A stretch of 64,000 nucleotides of DNA, taken from JAEZDC01 sp036676415 (GTDB lineage: Bacteria > Bacteroidota > Bacteroidia > Chitinophagales > Chitinophagaceae). Both the position numbers and the translations under genes were made by a program. A model generated the notes under the pieces. It worked only from the letters and a program-made list of their open reading frames with translations, did no database searches and was not told the DNA's origin. The stretch is from NCBI GenBank assembly GCA_036676415.1, contig JAKFCX010000013.1, positions 1 to 64,000 on the forward strand, given 5' to 3'. This document shows positions 34,733 to 43,168 of this stretch, piece by piece; positions within the stretch are counted from its first letter, which is position 1, and every line of letters begins with the position of its first letter.

Positions 34733-36130
34733 ATGACTCAAAATTTCCCTGGAAACCATATCAGTAACCTGCATGCCTTCCAGCAAGCTGTAGATATGAA
34801 TCTACTGATGTCGGTTACCGACAGTAAGGGAATATTTAAGAGTGCAAATAAGAATTTCTGCGAGGCTTCCAAATACACTGAGTCTGAACTGATCGGCAAG
34901 AATTTCACTATCCTGCTTAGCGGTAATACAGACCAGTTTCTTGAACAGATGTGGAATGCTGTGTTGACAAAAGGAGGATGGAGAGGAGAAGTCAAACACA
35001 AAGCAAAGGATGGCACTTTCTTTTGGGTAGATAAGGTAGTAGTTCCAATTACAAATGCCGATGAAGAGATCAGTGAATTATTATCCATTTCCACTTTAAT
35101 AACTGACATAAAAGAAGCTGAAATAGCCCTGCTCAAGAATAAAGAAAGAAGTGATGCTTTATTCAATGCCATACCGGAGATGATCTCGCTTTCCGATCCT
35201 GAAGGGAAAAGGTCATATGTGAATCGTATATTCTGTGATTTTTTCGGCAAGACTGCCGATGAATTGAAAGAACGTAATTACAATTTTGCCGATGAAAGCA
35301 GTATCCAGGAATACATCGAGCAGCTTAAATCGCTTTCTCCCACCAATCCCAGTGTTACGAACCTTCATCATCTTGAAAATTCTCATGGCGAAAATCGCTG
35401 GATACTCTGGAGCGAAACTGGAATATTTGATGAAAAAGGTGATCTGACTGAAATACTCTCTCTTGGTAAGGACGTTACCAGGATGAAAGAAGCCCAGGAA
35501 GAAATTGCCAGCCAGAAAAGATTCACTGAAGGTATTTTAAATAATATTCCCGCCGATATTGCTGTGTTTGACGATCAGCATCGATATGTATTCGTGAACC
35601 AGAAAGGCCTTGCAAATGAAGGAATGCGAAACTGGCTCATCGGTAAAACAGATTTTGATTATTGCGAGTTAAAGAATCTGGATAAGACACAGGCGTTTAA
35701 ACGTCGAGAGTATTTTAATAAAGCTGTTACAACAGGTGAACAGATTGAATGGGTGGATGAACACACGACGAAAGAGGGAGATAAAAAATATATTCTTCGT
35801 AAATTTTACCCTTACAAGGAAGAAGATAAGATCAGGTATGTGATCGGTTATGGAATTGATGTTACCTCCATTAAAAAAGCAGATGCTCAAAAAGATGAGT
35901 ACATCAAACAGCTGGAGGAAATAGCGTTTACGACTTCTCATAAAGTACGTCATCCCCTAGTAAATATCCAGGGATTATTACCGATGCTGGAAGACGAAAA
36001 CATTTCGGATGACGACAGGAAAAAAGTGATGCAGTACATGAAAGACTGTACAATATTATTGGATGAATTTACCAGGGAGCTTTCAAAAAACCTGTTGTAT
36101 TACAAACAACAACTTTCGCCTCAGGAGTAA
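34733..36130 (+). CDS. PAS protein ending in a DHp domain without ATPase
   Basis: The start at 34733 (MTQNFPGNHIS) is preferred; the frame continues 32 codons upstream, but that stretch (CNFICIFAI) looks non-coding. The 465-residue product has three PAS units (about 10-130, 135-255, 265-385). A dimerisation helix pair follows, with H403 in AFTTSHKVRHPLVNIQG. The protein ends 62 residues later at ELSKNLLYYKQQLSPQE. There is no N, G1 or G2 box, and the next 140 bases hold no frameshifted ATPase. It may be a phosphotransfer or kinase-regulating protein. A second protein of this kind is at 60404. Confidence 0.85.
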   Translation: MTQNFPGNHISNLHAFQQAVDMNLLMSVTDSKGIFKSANKNFCEASKYTESELIGKNFTILLSGNTDQFLEQMWNAVLTKGGWRGEVKHKAKDGTFFWVDKVVVPITNADEEISELLSISTLITDIKEAEIALLKNKERSDALFNAIPEMISLSDPEGKRSYVNRIFCDFFGKTADELKERNYNFADESSIQEYIEQLKSLSPTNPSVTNLHHLENSHGENRWILWSETGIFDEKGDLTEILSLGKDVTRMKEAQEEIASQKRFTEGILNNIPADIAVFDDQHRYVFVNQKGLANEGMRNWLIGKTDFDYCELKNLDKTQAFKRREYFNKAVTTGEQIEWVDEHTTKEGDKKYILRKFYPYKEEDKIRYVIGYGIDVTSIKKADAQKDEYIKQLEEIAFTTSHKVRHPLVNIQGLLPMLEDENISDDDRKKVMQYMKDCTILLDEFTRELSKNLLYYKQQLSPQE

Positions 36131-36272
36131 TTTCTTTTTTGTGAACTTATTACTTATACTCAACTTCGTTGTGTCAAATCGACGCAGGAGATTCACCGAG
36201 ACAAAATCAATAATAGAAATCCTAGAGGTACTCTCTTCTACACAATAACATTATTCAGCTATCTTAGTCGTT

Positions 36273-36893
36273 ATGAAATACGTTACTTCTTCTGTTGCAG
36301 TAGCACCCATACGAAAAGAGCCCAGCCATCAAAGTGAAATGACCAGCCAGTTATTGCTGAATGAAGTAGCTGAAGTATTGGAAACAGAAAAGCAATTCAC
36401 CAGGATAAAATGCTTGTATGATGATTATGAAGGTTGGTGTGCAAATAATCAATTGAGACAAACCGATGAAGCAAATGAAGTAAATACTGAACTTCAGTCG
36501 TTCGGGGAAGAGAATATACAACAGGTAGCAAAAAAATATCTAGATGTTCCTTATCTATGGGGTGGAAAAAGTTCTTTTGGAATTGATTGCAGTGGATTTT
36601 GTCAGCAGGTTTTCAAAAATTTTGGAATCAGGCTTCCAAGAGATGCATATCAACAAGCTGAGAAGGGAGAAGTAGTTGGATTTTTACAAGAGGTTAAATG
36701 TGGTGATCTTGCTTTTTTTGATAATGAAGAGGGAAGGATCACACATGTTGGTCTTATGCTCAACACCCACGAGATCATTCATGCATCAGGAAAAGTTAGG
36801 ATCGATAAGATAGATCACCAGGGCATCATCAATTCAGAAACAGGTTTGAGAACACACCAGCTTCGGATCATAAAGCGATATAAAAAACCCTGA
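36273..36893 (+). CDS. NlpC/P60 (C40) peptidoglycan peptidase with SH3-like domain
   Basis: The 206-residue protein has an SH3-like N-terminal part (about 1-70, VAPIRKEPSHQSEMTSQLL...GWCANNQL) and the C40 catalytic domain. The nucleophile Cys is in SFGIDCSGFCQ, a His in EGRITHVGLML and the third polar residue in IIHASGKVRID. It hydrolyses gamma-D-Glu/diamino acid bonds in wall peptides or recycled fragments. No signal peptide is visible, which fits a cytoplasmic muropeptide-recycling role. Confidence 0.92.
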   Translation: MKYVTSSVAVAPIRKEPSHQSEMTSQLLLNEVAEVLETEKQFTRIKCLYDDYEGWCANNQLRQTDEANEVNTELQSFGEENIQQVAKKYLDVPYLWGGKSSFGIDCSGFCQQVFKNFGIRLPRDAYQQAEKGEVVGFLQEVKCGDLAFFDNEEGRITHVGLMLNTHEIIHASGKVRIDKIDHQGIINSETGLRTHQLRIIKRYKKP

Positions 36894-36947
36894 ACGTTTC
36901 CATTCAAGGTTCCAATATAATATCGTACAGAGTTTTCTTAACTCAGC

Positions 36948-37109
36948 TTACATAATATCCATTGCCAGCGCAAAATAAGTTACAACTCCAGGCAATGCCA
37001 GCCAGAAAAAAGGCCTTGCACTTGGCAAAATGAGCATAACGATCATAATGGCCAGCCATATAAAACACCACATCCAGTATTTAGCAGTTGATTTCTTATT
37101 TACTTCCAT
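36948..37109 (-). CDS. Small two-helix membrane protein (53 aa)
   Basis: Reading leftward from the ATG at 37109 gives 53 codons and TAA. The product begins MEVNKKSTAKYWMWC, has a helix at about 13-29 (MWCFIWLAIMIVMLILP), a turn with SARP, and a second helix FFWLALPGVVTYFALAM. The short cytoplasmic basic start and the tight hydrophobic hairpin are convincing for a real small protein. The next minus-strand gene upstream is more than 3 kb away, and the TauE-like gene ends 33 bases before its start. Confidence 0.6.
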   Translation of the reverse strand: MEVNKKSTAKYWMWCFIWLAIMIVMLILPSARPFFWLALPGVVTYFALAMDIM

Positions 37110-37142
37110 TTGTAAGAATTTGCGGCAAAGATAAGGTTGGGA

Positions 37143-37577
37143 TTATTTAGTCTTCACTTTTTCAGCAGTGATTTTTTCACTGGATAAAGTATTGGGTTTC
37201 GGTTTATCTATAAACAGCATCTTTATGGCTATCAACAGCATAAAGATGGCAAAGATCTTTTTTACCATAACATCTGGCAGCGACAAAGCCAGTTTGCTGC
37301 CAAAATAACTACCTGCCAGGAAGCCGATAATGATCAACGCCACCACTTTTATATCAAGATGTACCTGGGGATCTTTGTAATAATTAATGACTGCCAGGAT
37401 TCCAATAGGCAATAATAGAATGGCCAATGAAGTTCCCTGGGCTTGTTTTTGAGAAAACGCCAGGAAATAAACCAATGCAGGAACAATTACGATACCTCCA
37501 CCAATACCAACCAATCCACTGAGCATTCCGGCTCCAACTCCGATGAGGATTAAAATAATGATAGTGAAGAGTGACAT
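37143..37577 (-). CDS. Half-length TauE/SafE-like membrane permease
   Basis: The 144-residue protein has four hydrophobic helices and the signature GVGAGMLSGLVGIGGGIVIVPALVYFL near the N-terminus. Usual TauE/SafE proteins have about 250 residues formed by two such repeats; this one has only one, so it probably dimerises. The family exports sulfite, sulfoacetate or similar anions. It lies 6 bases after the pyrophosphatase stop on the same strand. Confidence 0.88.
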   Translation of the reverse strand: MSLFTIIILILIGVGAGMLSGLVGIGGGIVIVPALVYFLAFSQKQAQGTSLAILLLPIGILAVINYYKDPQVHLDIKVVALIIIGFLAGSYFGSKLALSLPDVMVKKIFAIFMLLIAIKMLFIDKPKPNTLSSEKITAEKVKTK

Positions 37578-37583
37578 AGTAAT

Positions 37584-38126
37584 TTATTTTAGAAAGGTTT
37601 CTTTATAAAATTCTATCGCCTCAGCTATAATTTTCAATGCAGTTGTTTTATCTCCAAACTCTTCTACAATAACGGTTTTATTCTCCAACTTCTTATACTC
37701 TTCAAAGAAATGCCTCAGTTCATCAAAGAAATGTTTCTGTAACTCTTCTATGTTATTATAATGATTAACACTTGGATCATTTGCTGCTACTGCAATTATT
37801 TTGTCATCGGCATCACCACTGTCAACCATTTGCATCACACCAATGATCTTGGCCTGCATAATTGTCAAAGGCTGAACGGCAAGAGAGGTGATCACTAATA
37901 TATCCAAAGGATCTTTATCACCACCATAGGTTTGAGGTATGAAGCCATAATTCACAGGGTAGTAAAAAGAAGAATAGATAACCCTGTCGAGTTTCAATAA
38001 GCCACTGGGTTTATCAATCTCATATTTAGCCCTGGAGCCTTGAGGAATTTCGATAACTGCATTTACGATTCTGGGAGCCTGTTCACCAGGATCAACTCCA
38101 TGCCAGGGATGTAAAACATTCGTCAT
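37584..38126 (-). CDS. ppa: Inorganic pyrophosphatase (family I)
   Basis: Start codons at 38126 or 38129 overlap the crcB stop (ATGATGA); the longer upstream frame is discarded. The product of about 180 residues has EIPQGSRAKYEIDKPSG, FYYPVNYGFIPQTYGGDKDPLDILV (metal-binding Asp cluster) and MVDSGDADDKIIAV. It hydrolyses pyrophosphate to phosphate and needs Mg2+. Overlap with the fluoride-channel gene is notable because fluoride inhibits this enzyme. Confidence 0.96.
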   Translation of the reverse strand: MTNVLHPWHGVDPGEQAPRIVNAVIEIPQGSRAKYEIDKPSGLLKLDRVIYSSFYYPVNYGFIPQTYGGDKDPLDILVITSLAVQPLTIMQAKIIGVMQMVDSGDADDKIIAVAANDPSVNHYNNIEELQKHFFDELRHFFEEYKKLENKTVIVEEFGDKTTALKIIAEAIEFYKETFLK

Positions 38127-38491
38127 CATAATTTTGCCAGTTGAATTCCTGCAAATGTAGCTGCTAATCCAAGAATAATGCTTAATCCAATATAACCCAG
38201 CATTGCCGTATAACGTTGTTGTTCCATCAACTGAATACACTCAACTGAAAAAGCAGAAAAAGTTGTAAAGCCTCCGCAAACACCTGTGGCCAGGAATAGT
38301 TTCCAATGATGATCGATCAGGCCGTTTTTTGAACTGAAGCCGATAATAATGCCGATGAATAAACACCCAAGAATGTTTACAACAAGTGTTGCATAAGGAA
38401 ATGATCCCGGCTTTATCAGTATAACAAACAGGTAACGAAGCATGGAGCCGATCATTCCTCCAAGACCCACTAAAAGAAAATTTCTGAGCAT
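38126..38491 (-). CDS. crcB: Fluoride channel Fluc/CrcB
   Basis: The ATG at 38491 (MLRNFLLVGLGGMIGSMLRY) gives 121 residues with four helices. The signature regions are GGMIGSMLRYL, TLVVNILGCLFIGI and ATGVCGGFTTFSAFSVE, which carries the Phe and polar track for fluoride. It works as a dual-topology dimer. Its start overlaps the stop of the lipoprotein gene by one base and its stop overlaps ppa, so the genes are co-translated. I saw no fluoride riboswitch upstream of the cluster. Confidence 0.96.
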   Translation of the reverse strand: MLRNFLLVGLGGMIGSMLRYLFVILIKPGSFPYATLVVNILGCLFIGIIIGFSSKNGLIDHHWKLFLATGVCGGFTTFSAFSVECIQLMEQQRYTAMLGYIGLSIILGLAATFAGIQLAKL

Positions 38492-38889
38492 TATAGATTC
38501 GGGTTCACTGTGTACTTCAGATCCACTAACCATTCTCCATCTTTATTGATCACTTTTATTTTTCTGCCAGTCCTGTCGTATGAACTTTTATATTGAATCA
38601 CTACCTCGTTCTCACTCACATTATCTACATCTCCAATAATAATAGATGATTCTTTATAGCCCTGCTGATCTTCCGGGTTTCTGTTCTTAAGCTGGCGATG
38701 CATCTTTTTAAGCAGTTCCATATTCTCATCATCAATCAACATATATGCTTCTGCTTTTTTGCTATCACCCTTTAAAAAAGCATCAATAAATTCTCTTCCT
38801 GCATCCAGTGCATTTTCTGCTTTAGGATATTTCGAATCGTTACACGCAAAAAAAGCTGTGCATACCAGCAGGAAAATTAGTCGTCTCAT
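38491..38889 (-). CDS. Small lipoprotein (DUF4878-like)
   Basis: The ATG at 38889 gives 132 residues: MRRLIFLLVCTAFFACNDS with lipobox FFAC. The mature domain has one long helix region followed by beta-strands (SSIIIGDVDNVSENEVVIQYKSSYD...DGEWLVDLKYTVNP), resembling NTF2/DUF4878-type domains. Function is unknown. It is the first gene of the unit lipoprotein-crcB-ppa-TauE, after the phoH terminator. Confidence 0.8.
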   Translation of the reverse strand: MRRLIFLLVCTAFFACNDSKYPKAENALDAGREFIDAFLKGDSKKAEAYMLIDDENMELLKKMHRQLKNRNPEDQQGYKESSIIIGDVDNVSENEVVIQYKSSYDRTGRKIKVINKDGEWLVDLKYTVNPNL

Positions 38890-38917
38890 ACTGCTAAGGT
38901 AAACTTCACTTGTATAT

Positions 38918-38955
38918 AAAAAAAGAGGTCCGCATTTTTGCGAACCTCTTTTTTT
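38918..38955. terminator. Terminator after phoH
   Basis: AAAAAAAGAGGT faces ACCTCTTTTTTT with an inner CGC/GCG stem, lying 8 bases after the minus-strand phoH stop. Confidence 0.85.
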
Positions 38956-38962
38956 ATAATCA

Positions 38963-39946
38963 TTATGGCCGTTTCTCTGTTTCGTCTTGCTCTCTCTTCT
39001 TTTCTTTATCATAAGCACGAATGATGGCTTTCACCAATCTATGCCTCACCACGTCTTCTTCATCCAGTTCAATATGAGCAATTCCTTCAATATTCCTTAG
39101 AATTTTAGTAGCAGTCCATAAACCACTTCTTTGATTCTTCGGAAGGTCAACCTGTGTAGGGTCACCTGTAATAATGGCTTTTGCATTAGCACCAATACGG
39201 GTCAGGAACATTTTTATCTGCAGGTCATTGGCATTTTGGGCTTCATCCAAAATGATAAAAGCATTATCCAGTGTTCTACCTCTCATATAAGCCAAAGGAG
39301 CGATCTCAATTGTCCTGGTGCTCATATAATATCCAAGCTTGTCAGCAGGTATCATATCATCCAAAGCGTCATATAAAGGTCTCAGGTATGGATCGATCTT
39401 TTCTTTAAGATCACCCGGTAAGAAACCAAGGCTTTCACCAGCTTCTACAGCAGGACGAGTAAGAATAATTTTTTTCACCACCTTATTCTTCAGCGCTCTA
39501 ACTGCAAGTGCAACTGCGGTATAGGTTTTACCGGTACCTGCAGGTCCGATTGCAAAAACAATATCATTCTTGTCAATCGCAGTAACCATTTTTTTCTGGT
39601 TAGCTGTCCTGGCCCTGACTGTTTTACCATTCGGCCCAAAGACAAGAATGTCATTCGGATTTTTATCAACAAAAGCATCAACCGTTTCCGCATCATCACC
39701 ACCGAGGATCTGCTCAAAATAGTTTTCACTAAGATGGCCATTCCTTTCCAGGTACTGGATAATGAGATCGATCTTTTCTTTTGCTGAATCTATTTGCTCC
39801 GGAGCCCCGCTAAGTTTAATTTGTGTACCTCTTGATAAGATTTTAAGAAGGGGGAACTTCTTTTTTAACAAATCTAACTTCCCGTTGTTAACGCCAAAGA
39901 ATTCAATTGGATTAACGGTTTCTAAGTTAATGATTGCGTCTGTCAA
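38963..39946 (-). CDS. phoH: PhoH-family ATPase
   Basis: The 327-residue protein has an N-terminal KH-like part (about 15-95) and a helicase-like ATPase. Walker A is GPAGTGKTYTAVAL, Walker B is AFIILDEAQNA, with TRPAVEAGESLGFLPGDLKEK between them and ITGDPTQVDLP after. PhoH proteins bind RNA and hydrolyse ATP and are linked to ribosome and RNA metabolism. The 362-base gap upstream holds only the variant repeat at 40119. Confidence 0.95.
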   Translation of the reverse strand: MTDAIINLETVNPIEFFGVNNGKLDLLKKKFPLLKILSRGTQIKLSGAPEQIDSAKEKIDLIIQYLERNGHLSENYFEQILGGDDAETVDAFVDKNPNDILVFGPNGKTVRARTANQKKMVTAIDKNDIVFAIGPAGTGKTYTAVALAVRALKNKVVKKIILTRPAVEAGESLGFLPGDLKEKIDPYLRPLYDALDDMIPADKLGYYMSTRTIEIAPLAYMRGRTLDNAFIILDEAQNANDLQIKMFLTRIGANAKAIITGDPTQVDLPKNQRSGLWTATKILRNIEGIAHIELDEEDVVRHRLVKAIIRAYDKEKKREQDETEKRP

Positions 39947-40118
39947 TTCAGTCCGATTTAAATGAACAATCTTGTTTCGAGCCTGTTGTACTTATCTAAC
40001 CAACATCTATTCCAAATTTAATCAATGCCTTGCCATAATTCCAAGTGCTTGTTTCCCACAGCTTGTGGGTAAGTAAATCTGCTATTTGGTGAGCTGTTGG
40101 CACAATTCTCATCGTTTC

Positions 40119-40150
40119 TTGCTCCGATAGCTATCGGAGCACTCTTGTAC
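40119..40150 (+). repeat. Dispersed repeat with an internal palindrome
   Basis: TTGC and GCACTCTTGTAC of the arm A consensus are separated by TCCGATAGCTATCGGA in place of GTC. The result contains the 22-bp perfect palindrome 40120-40141. It lies in the gap between phoH and the divergent ABC-F gene; the rest of 39947-40308 shows nothing else. Confidence 0.7.
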
Positions 40151-40308
40151 AACAAAGCATTATTGAGCAGTATGAGTGCTCAGCTTTTAGACGGGGTTCA
40201 TTAGTAAAACATCATAATCACTTGTTAATTGAAGTGCTGATTGTTACATGATTTCACGATTATTCGTTCATCATTCACCATTGACCATTCACCAGTTATC
40301 TTTGTCGC

Positions 40309-42180
40309 ATGCATTACGTTTCAGCAGAAGGATTAACTAAGAGCTTTGGCATTACACCATTATTCAGAAACATTTCATTCAATATAAACGAAGGAGATAA
40401 AATTGCACTTATCGCCAGGAATGGAGTTGGCAAATCAACACTTTTAAGAATATTGGCAGGAAGAGACACGGTTGATGAAGGTAAACTCTGGATACATAAA
40501 GATGTAACAGTAGCATTATTTGAACAGGATCCCCAGTTTGAAGAAGAGAAAACCGTACTAGAGAATATTTTTCATGTGGAGCATCCTGTGATTAAAGCTA
40601 TTGCAGATTATGAAGCTGCAGCCGAATCCGAAGATGGCAATGCTTTAGCCGAAGCCATGTCGAAGATGGAAGACCTGAATGCCTGGGAATTTGAAGCTAA
40701 GGTGAAAGAGATCCTTGGTAAACTAAACGTTCATCACCTGCAGAACAAGATGAGTGGACTGAGTGGTGGACAACGAAAACGGGTAGCACTTGCAAAAACA
40801 CTTATTGATATTGGGTTTGATCATAAGCACACACTGCTGATGATGGATGAACCTACCAACCATCTTGATGTTGAAATGATCGAATGGCTGGAGCATTTTC
40901 TTAACCAGGAGAATGTTACACTTTTACTTGTTACCCACGATCGTTATTTCCTCGATGCGGTTTCTGAGGAAATATGGGAATTGGAACGTAGCAACATGTT
41001 CGTGTATAAAGGTGATTACGAGAATTACATGGAAAAGAAAGCTGCAAGGTTGGAGAGCGAACTTTCCAGTATTGATAAAGCTAAGAATGAATACCGAAAG
41101 GAATTAGAATGGATGCGAAAGCAACCAAAAGCCAGGACAACAAAAAGTAAATCACGGCAGGATAATTTTTATGAAGTAGAAGCAAGGGCCAAGCAAAAGA
41201 TCGAAGACAACCAGATGCAGCTACAGATGAAAATGAACAGGCTTGGTGGTAAGATCGTGGAGATGAAAAAGGTTTCGAAACGATATGATGAGAAGGAGAT
41301 ATTAAAAGGCTTTGACTATACTTTCAGTAAAGGTGAAAGAATTGGGATCATTGGGAAAAACGGTGTGGGAAAATCAACTTTCCTGAATATACTGCAAGGT
41401 CTTGAAAAAGCAGATAGCGGTAAAGTAAATATTGGTGATACCGTGATCTTCGGTAATTTTTCACAACAAGGATTAGTGATCAAAGATGATCTGAGGGTAA
41501 TAGAATATGTGAAAAGCTTTGCGGAGAATTTTCCTTTAGCAAAAGGCGGAAGTTTGAGTGCTTCGCAATTTCTTGAATTGTTCCTGTTTCCTCCTGAAAA
41601 ACAATTTACGTACCTGAGTTCATTAAGTGGTGGAGAGAAGAAAAGGCTCCAGCTCCTCACAATACTTTTTACAAATCCCAACTTCCTTATTCTGGATGAG
41701 CCTACGAACGATCTGGATCTTCCTACACTGGCAGTATTAGAAAAGTTTCTAAGCGAATACCAGGGATGTGTACTGATCGTTTCTCACGACAGGTATTTTA
41801 TGGATAGATTGGTTGATCATCTCTTTGTTTTTAAGGGTGATGCAGCGGTGCAGGATTTCCCTGGAAACTATACCCAGTTCAGGTTATGGGAGAAAGATGA
41901 AGAAAAGAAAGCGGTTGTTGCGAAACAGGTTGTAGTGAATACTGAAAAGAATAAGACAGCTGAGAAAAAGAAAGTAGGCTTTAAAGAAAAAAGAGAATTT
42001 GAACAGCTGGAGAAGGAGATAGCAACTTTGGAAGCAGAAAAAGAACAAATCACTAATCAATTGAGTGACCCCGAATTGGGTTACGACAGAGTTGAAATGA
42101 TAAGCAAAAGGCTTACTGCCATTACAAATGAGCTGGAACAAAAAGAGATGAGGTGGTTAGAACTTTCGGAGATAATGTGA
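40309..42180 (+). CDS. ABC-F family ATPase (Uup-like)
   Basis: The 623-residue protein has two ABC domains and no membrane part. The first has GVGKSTLLRIL, LSGGQRKRVALAK and MMDEPTNHLD. The second has GKNGVGKSTFLNIL, LSGGEKKRLQLL and LDEPTNDLD. A linker with EYRKELEWMRKQPKARTTKSK sits between them. The C-terminus is a coiled coil (FEQLEKEIATLEAEKEQI) like Uup. ABC-F proteins act on ribosomes or branched DNA; the Uup-like tail favours the latter or ribosome assembly. Confidence 0.93.
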   Translation: MHYVSAEGLTKSFGITPLFRNISFNINEGDKIALIARNGVGKSTLLRILAGRDTVDEGKLWIHKDVTVALFEQDPQFEEEKTVLENIFHVEHPVIKAIADYEAAAESEDGNALAEAMSKMEDLNAWEFEAKVKEILGKLNVHHLQNKMSGLSGGQRKRVALAKTLIDIGFDHKHTLLMMDEPTNHLDVEMIEWLEHFLNQENVTLLLVTHDRYFLDAVSEEIWELERSNMFVYKGDYENYMEKKAARLESELSSIDKAKNEYRKELEWMRKQPKARTTKSKSRQDNFYEVEARAKQKIEDNQMQLQMKMNRLGGKIVEMKKVSKRYDEKEILKGFDYTFSKGERIGIIGKNGVGKSTFLNILQGLEKADSGKVNIGDTVIFGNFSQQGLVIKDDLRVIEYVKSFAENFPLAKGGSLSASQFLELFLFPPEKQFTYLSSLSGGEKKRLQLLTILFTNPNFLILDEPTNDLDLPTLAVLEKFLSEYQGCVLIVSHDRYFMDRLVDHLFVFKGDAAVQDFPGNYTQFRLWEKDEEKKAVVAKQVVVNTEKNKTAEKKKVGFKEKREFEQLEKEIATLEAEKEQITNQLSDPELGYDRVEMISKRLTAITNELEQKEMRWLELSEIM

Positions 42181-42183
42181 CAA

Positions 42184-43167
42184 CTATAAATGATCAGCTA
42201 ATCTGTGAAGATCATCTTCAGTATGTAAAGCATTTAACACAACTCGCTTGATCTTTTCTCCTGCGGGATTTGGATAAGCAAAAGATGAAATAATGATACC
42301 TGCTTCTTCCAGTTTTTTCTCATCTGTACCAGTAGGTAAAATAAAGATCGGCAACTCAGGATGAGAATTTAGTTTGTTCGCTGTGATTGATCTGAACAAT
42401 GCAATATTCTTTTGTAACCTTTCCCTTTGTTGTTGATAGAGATGTTGTCCATTTATGAATGCATAAGCAAAAGCAGGGGATATGCTGGTGCTTGCAGTAT
42501 AAAAAGATGATCTTCTTAATTTATTCGCAATTTCTGACGAACAACCAACTGCACCGCCTACTAGGTTGAAGGCCTTTGATAAAGAATAAGGAATGATATA
42601 ATTAATATTTTCTTTTAAAGGAAGTGAGGTAATGACACCTTTCCCATCATTCAATATTCCTGCACCATGTGAATCATCAATTATGCATGTCAAATTATTT
42701 GACTGATTTCCGAGAAATGAAACATCATTTACTTCTGCTGTAAGCGGATTAACAGAATCAAACAACAATACACCAACTTCTGTTGCTTTTTGTTTCCAAT
42801 CAGAAAAACGCCCGGAACTTGCTTCAATGCACAATGCAGGATGTGTTTGAGGAGCACAAGAATACTTTTCATCTTTGAACAGCTCCATCACTGTTCTGCC
42901 TGCCAGAAACCCTGAAGAAAAACAAACCGTTTCCTCCATTCCTATTATTTCCGAAAGCTTAGCCTCAAATTTCTTGAAAAGATCAAGTTGGGTATTTGAA
43001 ATTCTTGAGGAAGGGAATAATAAACCGTATTTGGCAATTCCTTCCTTAACCACTTCAATAAACCCAGGCACATGATTCATTCCTAAATAGGAGTAACCGG
43101 AAAAGAAGAGATACTCTTTGCCATCTACAATTGCAGTTCTGCCTGGAGTATTTTCTAAATTGAACAT
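42184..43167 (-). CDS. PLP-dependent acyltransferase-like enzyme (AONS family)
   Basis: The 327-residue protein follows the alpha-oxoamine synthase pattern: FFSGYSYLGMNHVP, SSRISNTQ, FSSGFLAGRTV, IDDSHGAGIL and the PLP lysine in IPYSLSKAFNLVGGAVG. It is shorter than the usual 390 or so residues, mainly at the N-terminus and between strands. Family members condense an amino acid with an acyl-CoA (biotin, sphinganine or serine-type reactions). No biotin genes lie nearby, so the substrate is uncertain. The DinB-like gene ends 1 base before its start region. Confidence 0.85.
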   Translation of the reverse strand: MFNLENTPGRTAIVDGKEYLFFSGYSYLGMNHVPGFIEVVKEGIAKYGLLFPSSRISNTQLDLFKKFEAKLSEIIGMEETVCFSSGFLAGRTVMELFKDEKYSCAPQTHPALCIEASSGRFSDWKQKATEVGVLLFDSVNPLTAEVNDVSFLGNQSNNLTCIIDDSHGAGILNDGKGVITSLPLKENINYIIPYSLSKAFNLVGGAVGCSSEIANKLRRSSFYTASTSISPAFAYAFINGQHLYQQQRERLQKNIALFRSITANKLNSHPELPIFILPTGTDEKKLEEAGIIISSFAYPNPAGEKIKRVVLNALHTEDDLHRLADHL

Positions 43168-43168
43168 T

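Noticed and set aside
36131..36272. Frameshifted ATPase domain after the PAS-DHp gene
   Set aside because: The region is only about 140 bases long. No NLxxNAxK, DxGxG or GxGLGL motif is visible in any frame.
38890..38962. Fluoride riboswitch in front of the crcB unit
   Set aside because: The gap holds only the phoH terminator and about 30 other bases. I could not see the conserved riboswitch core.
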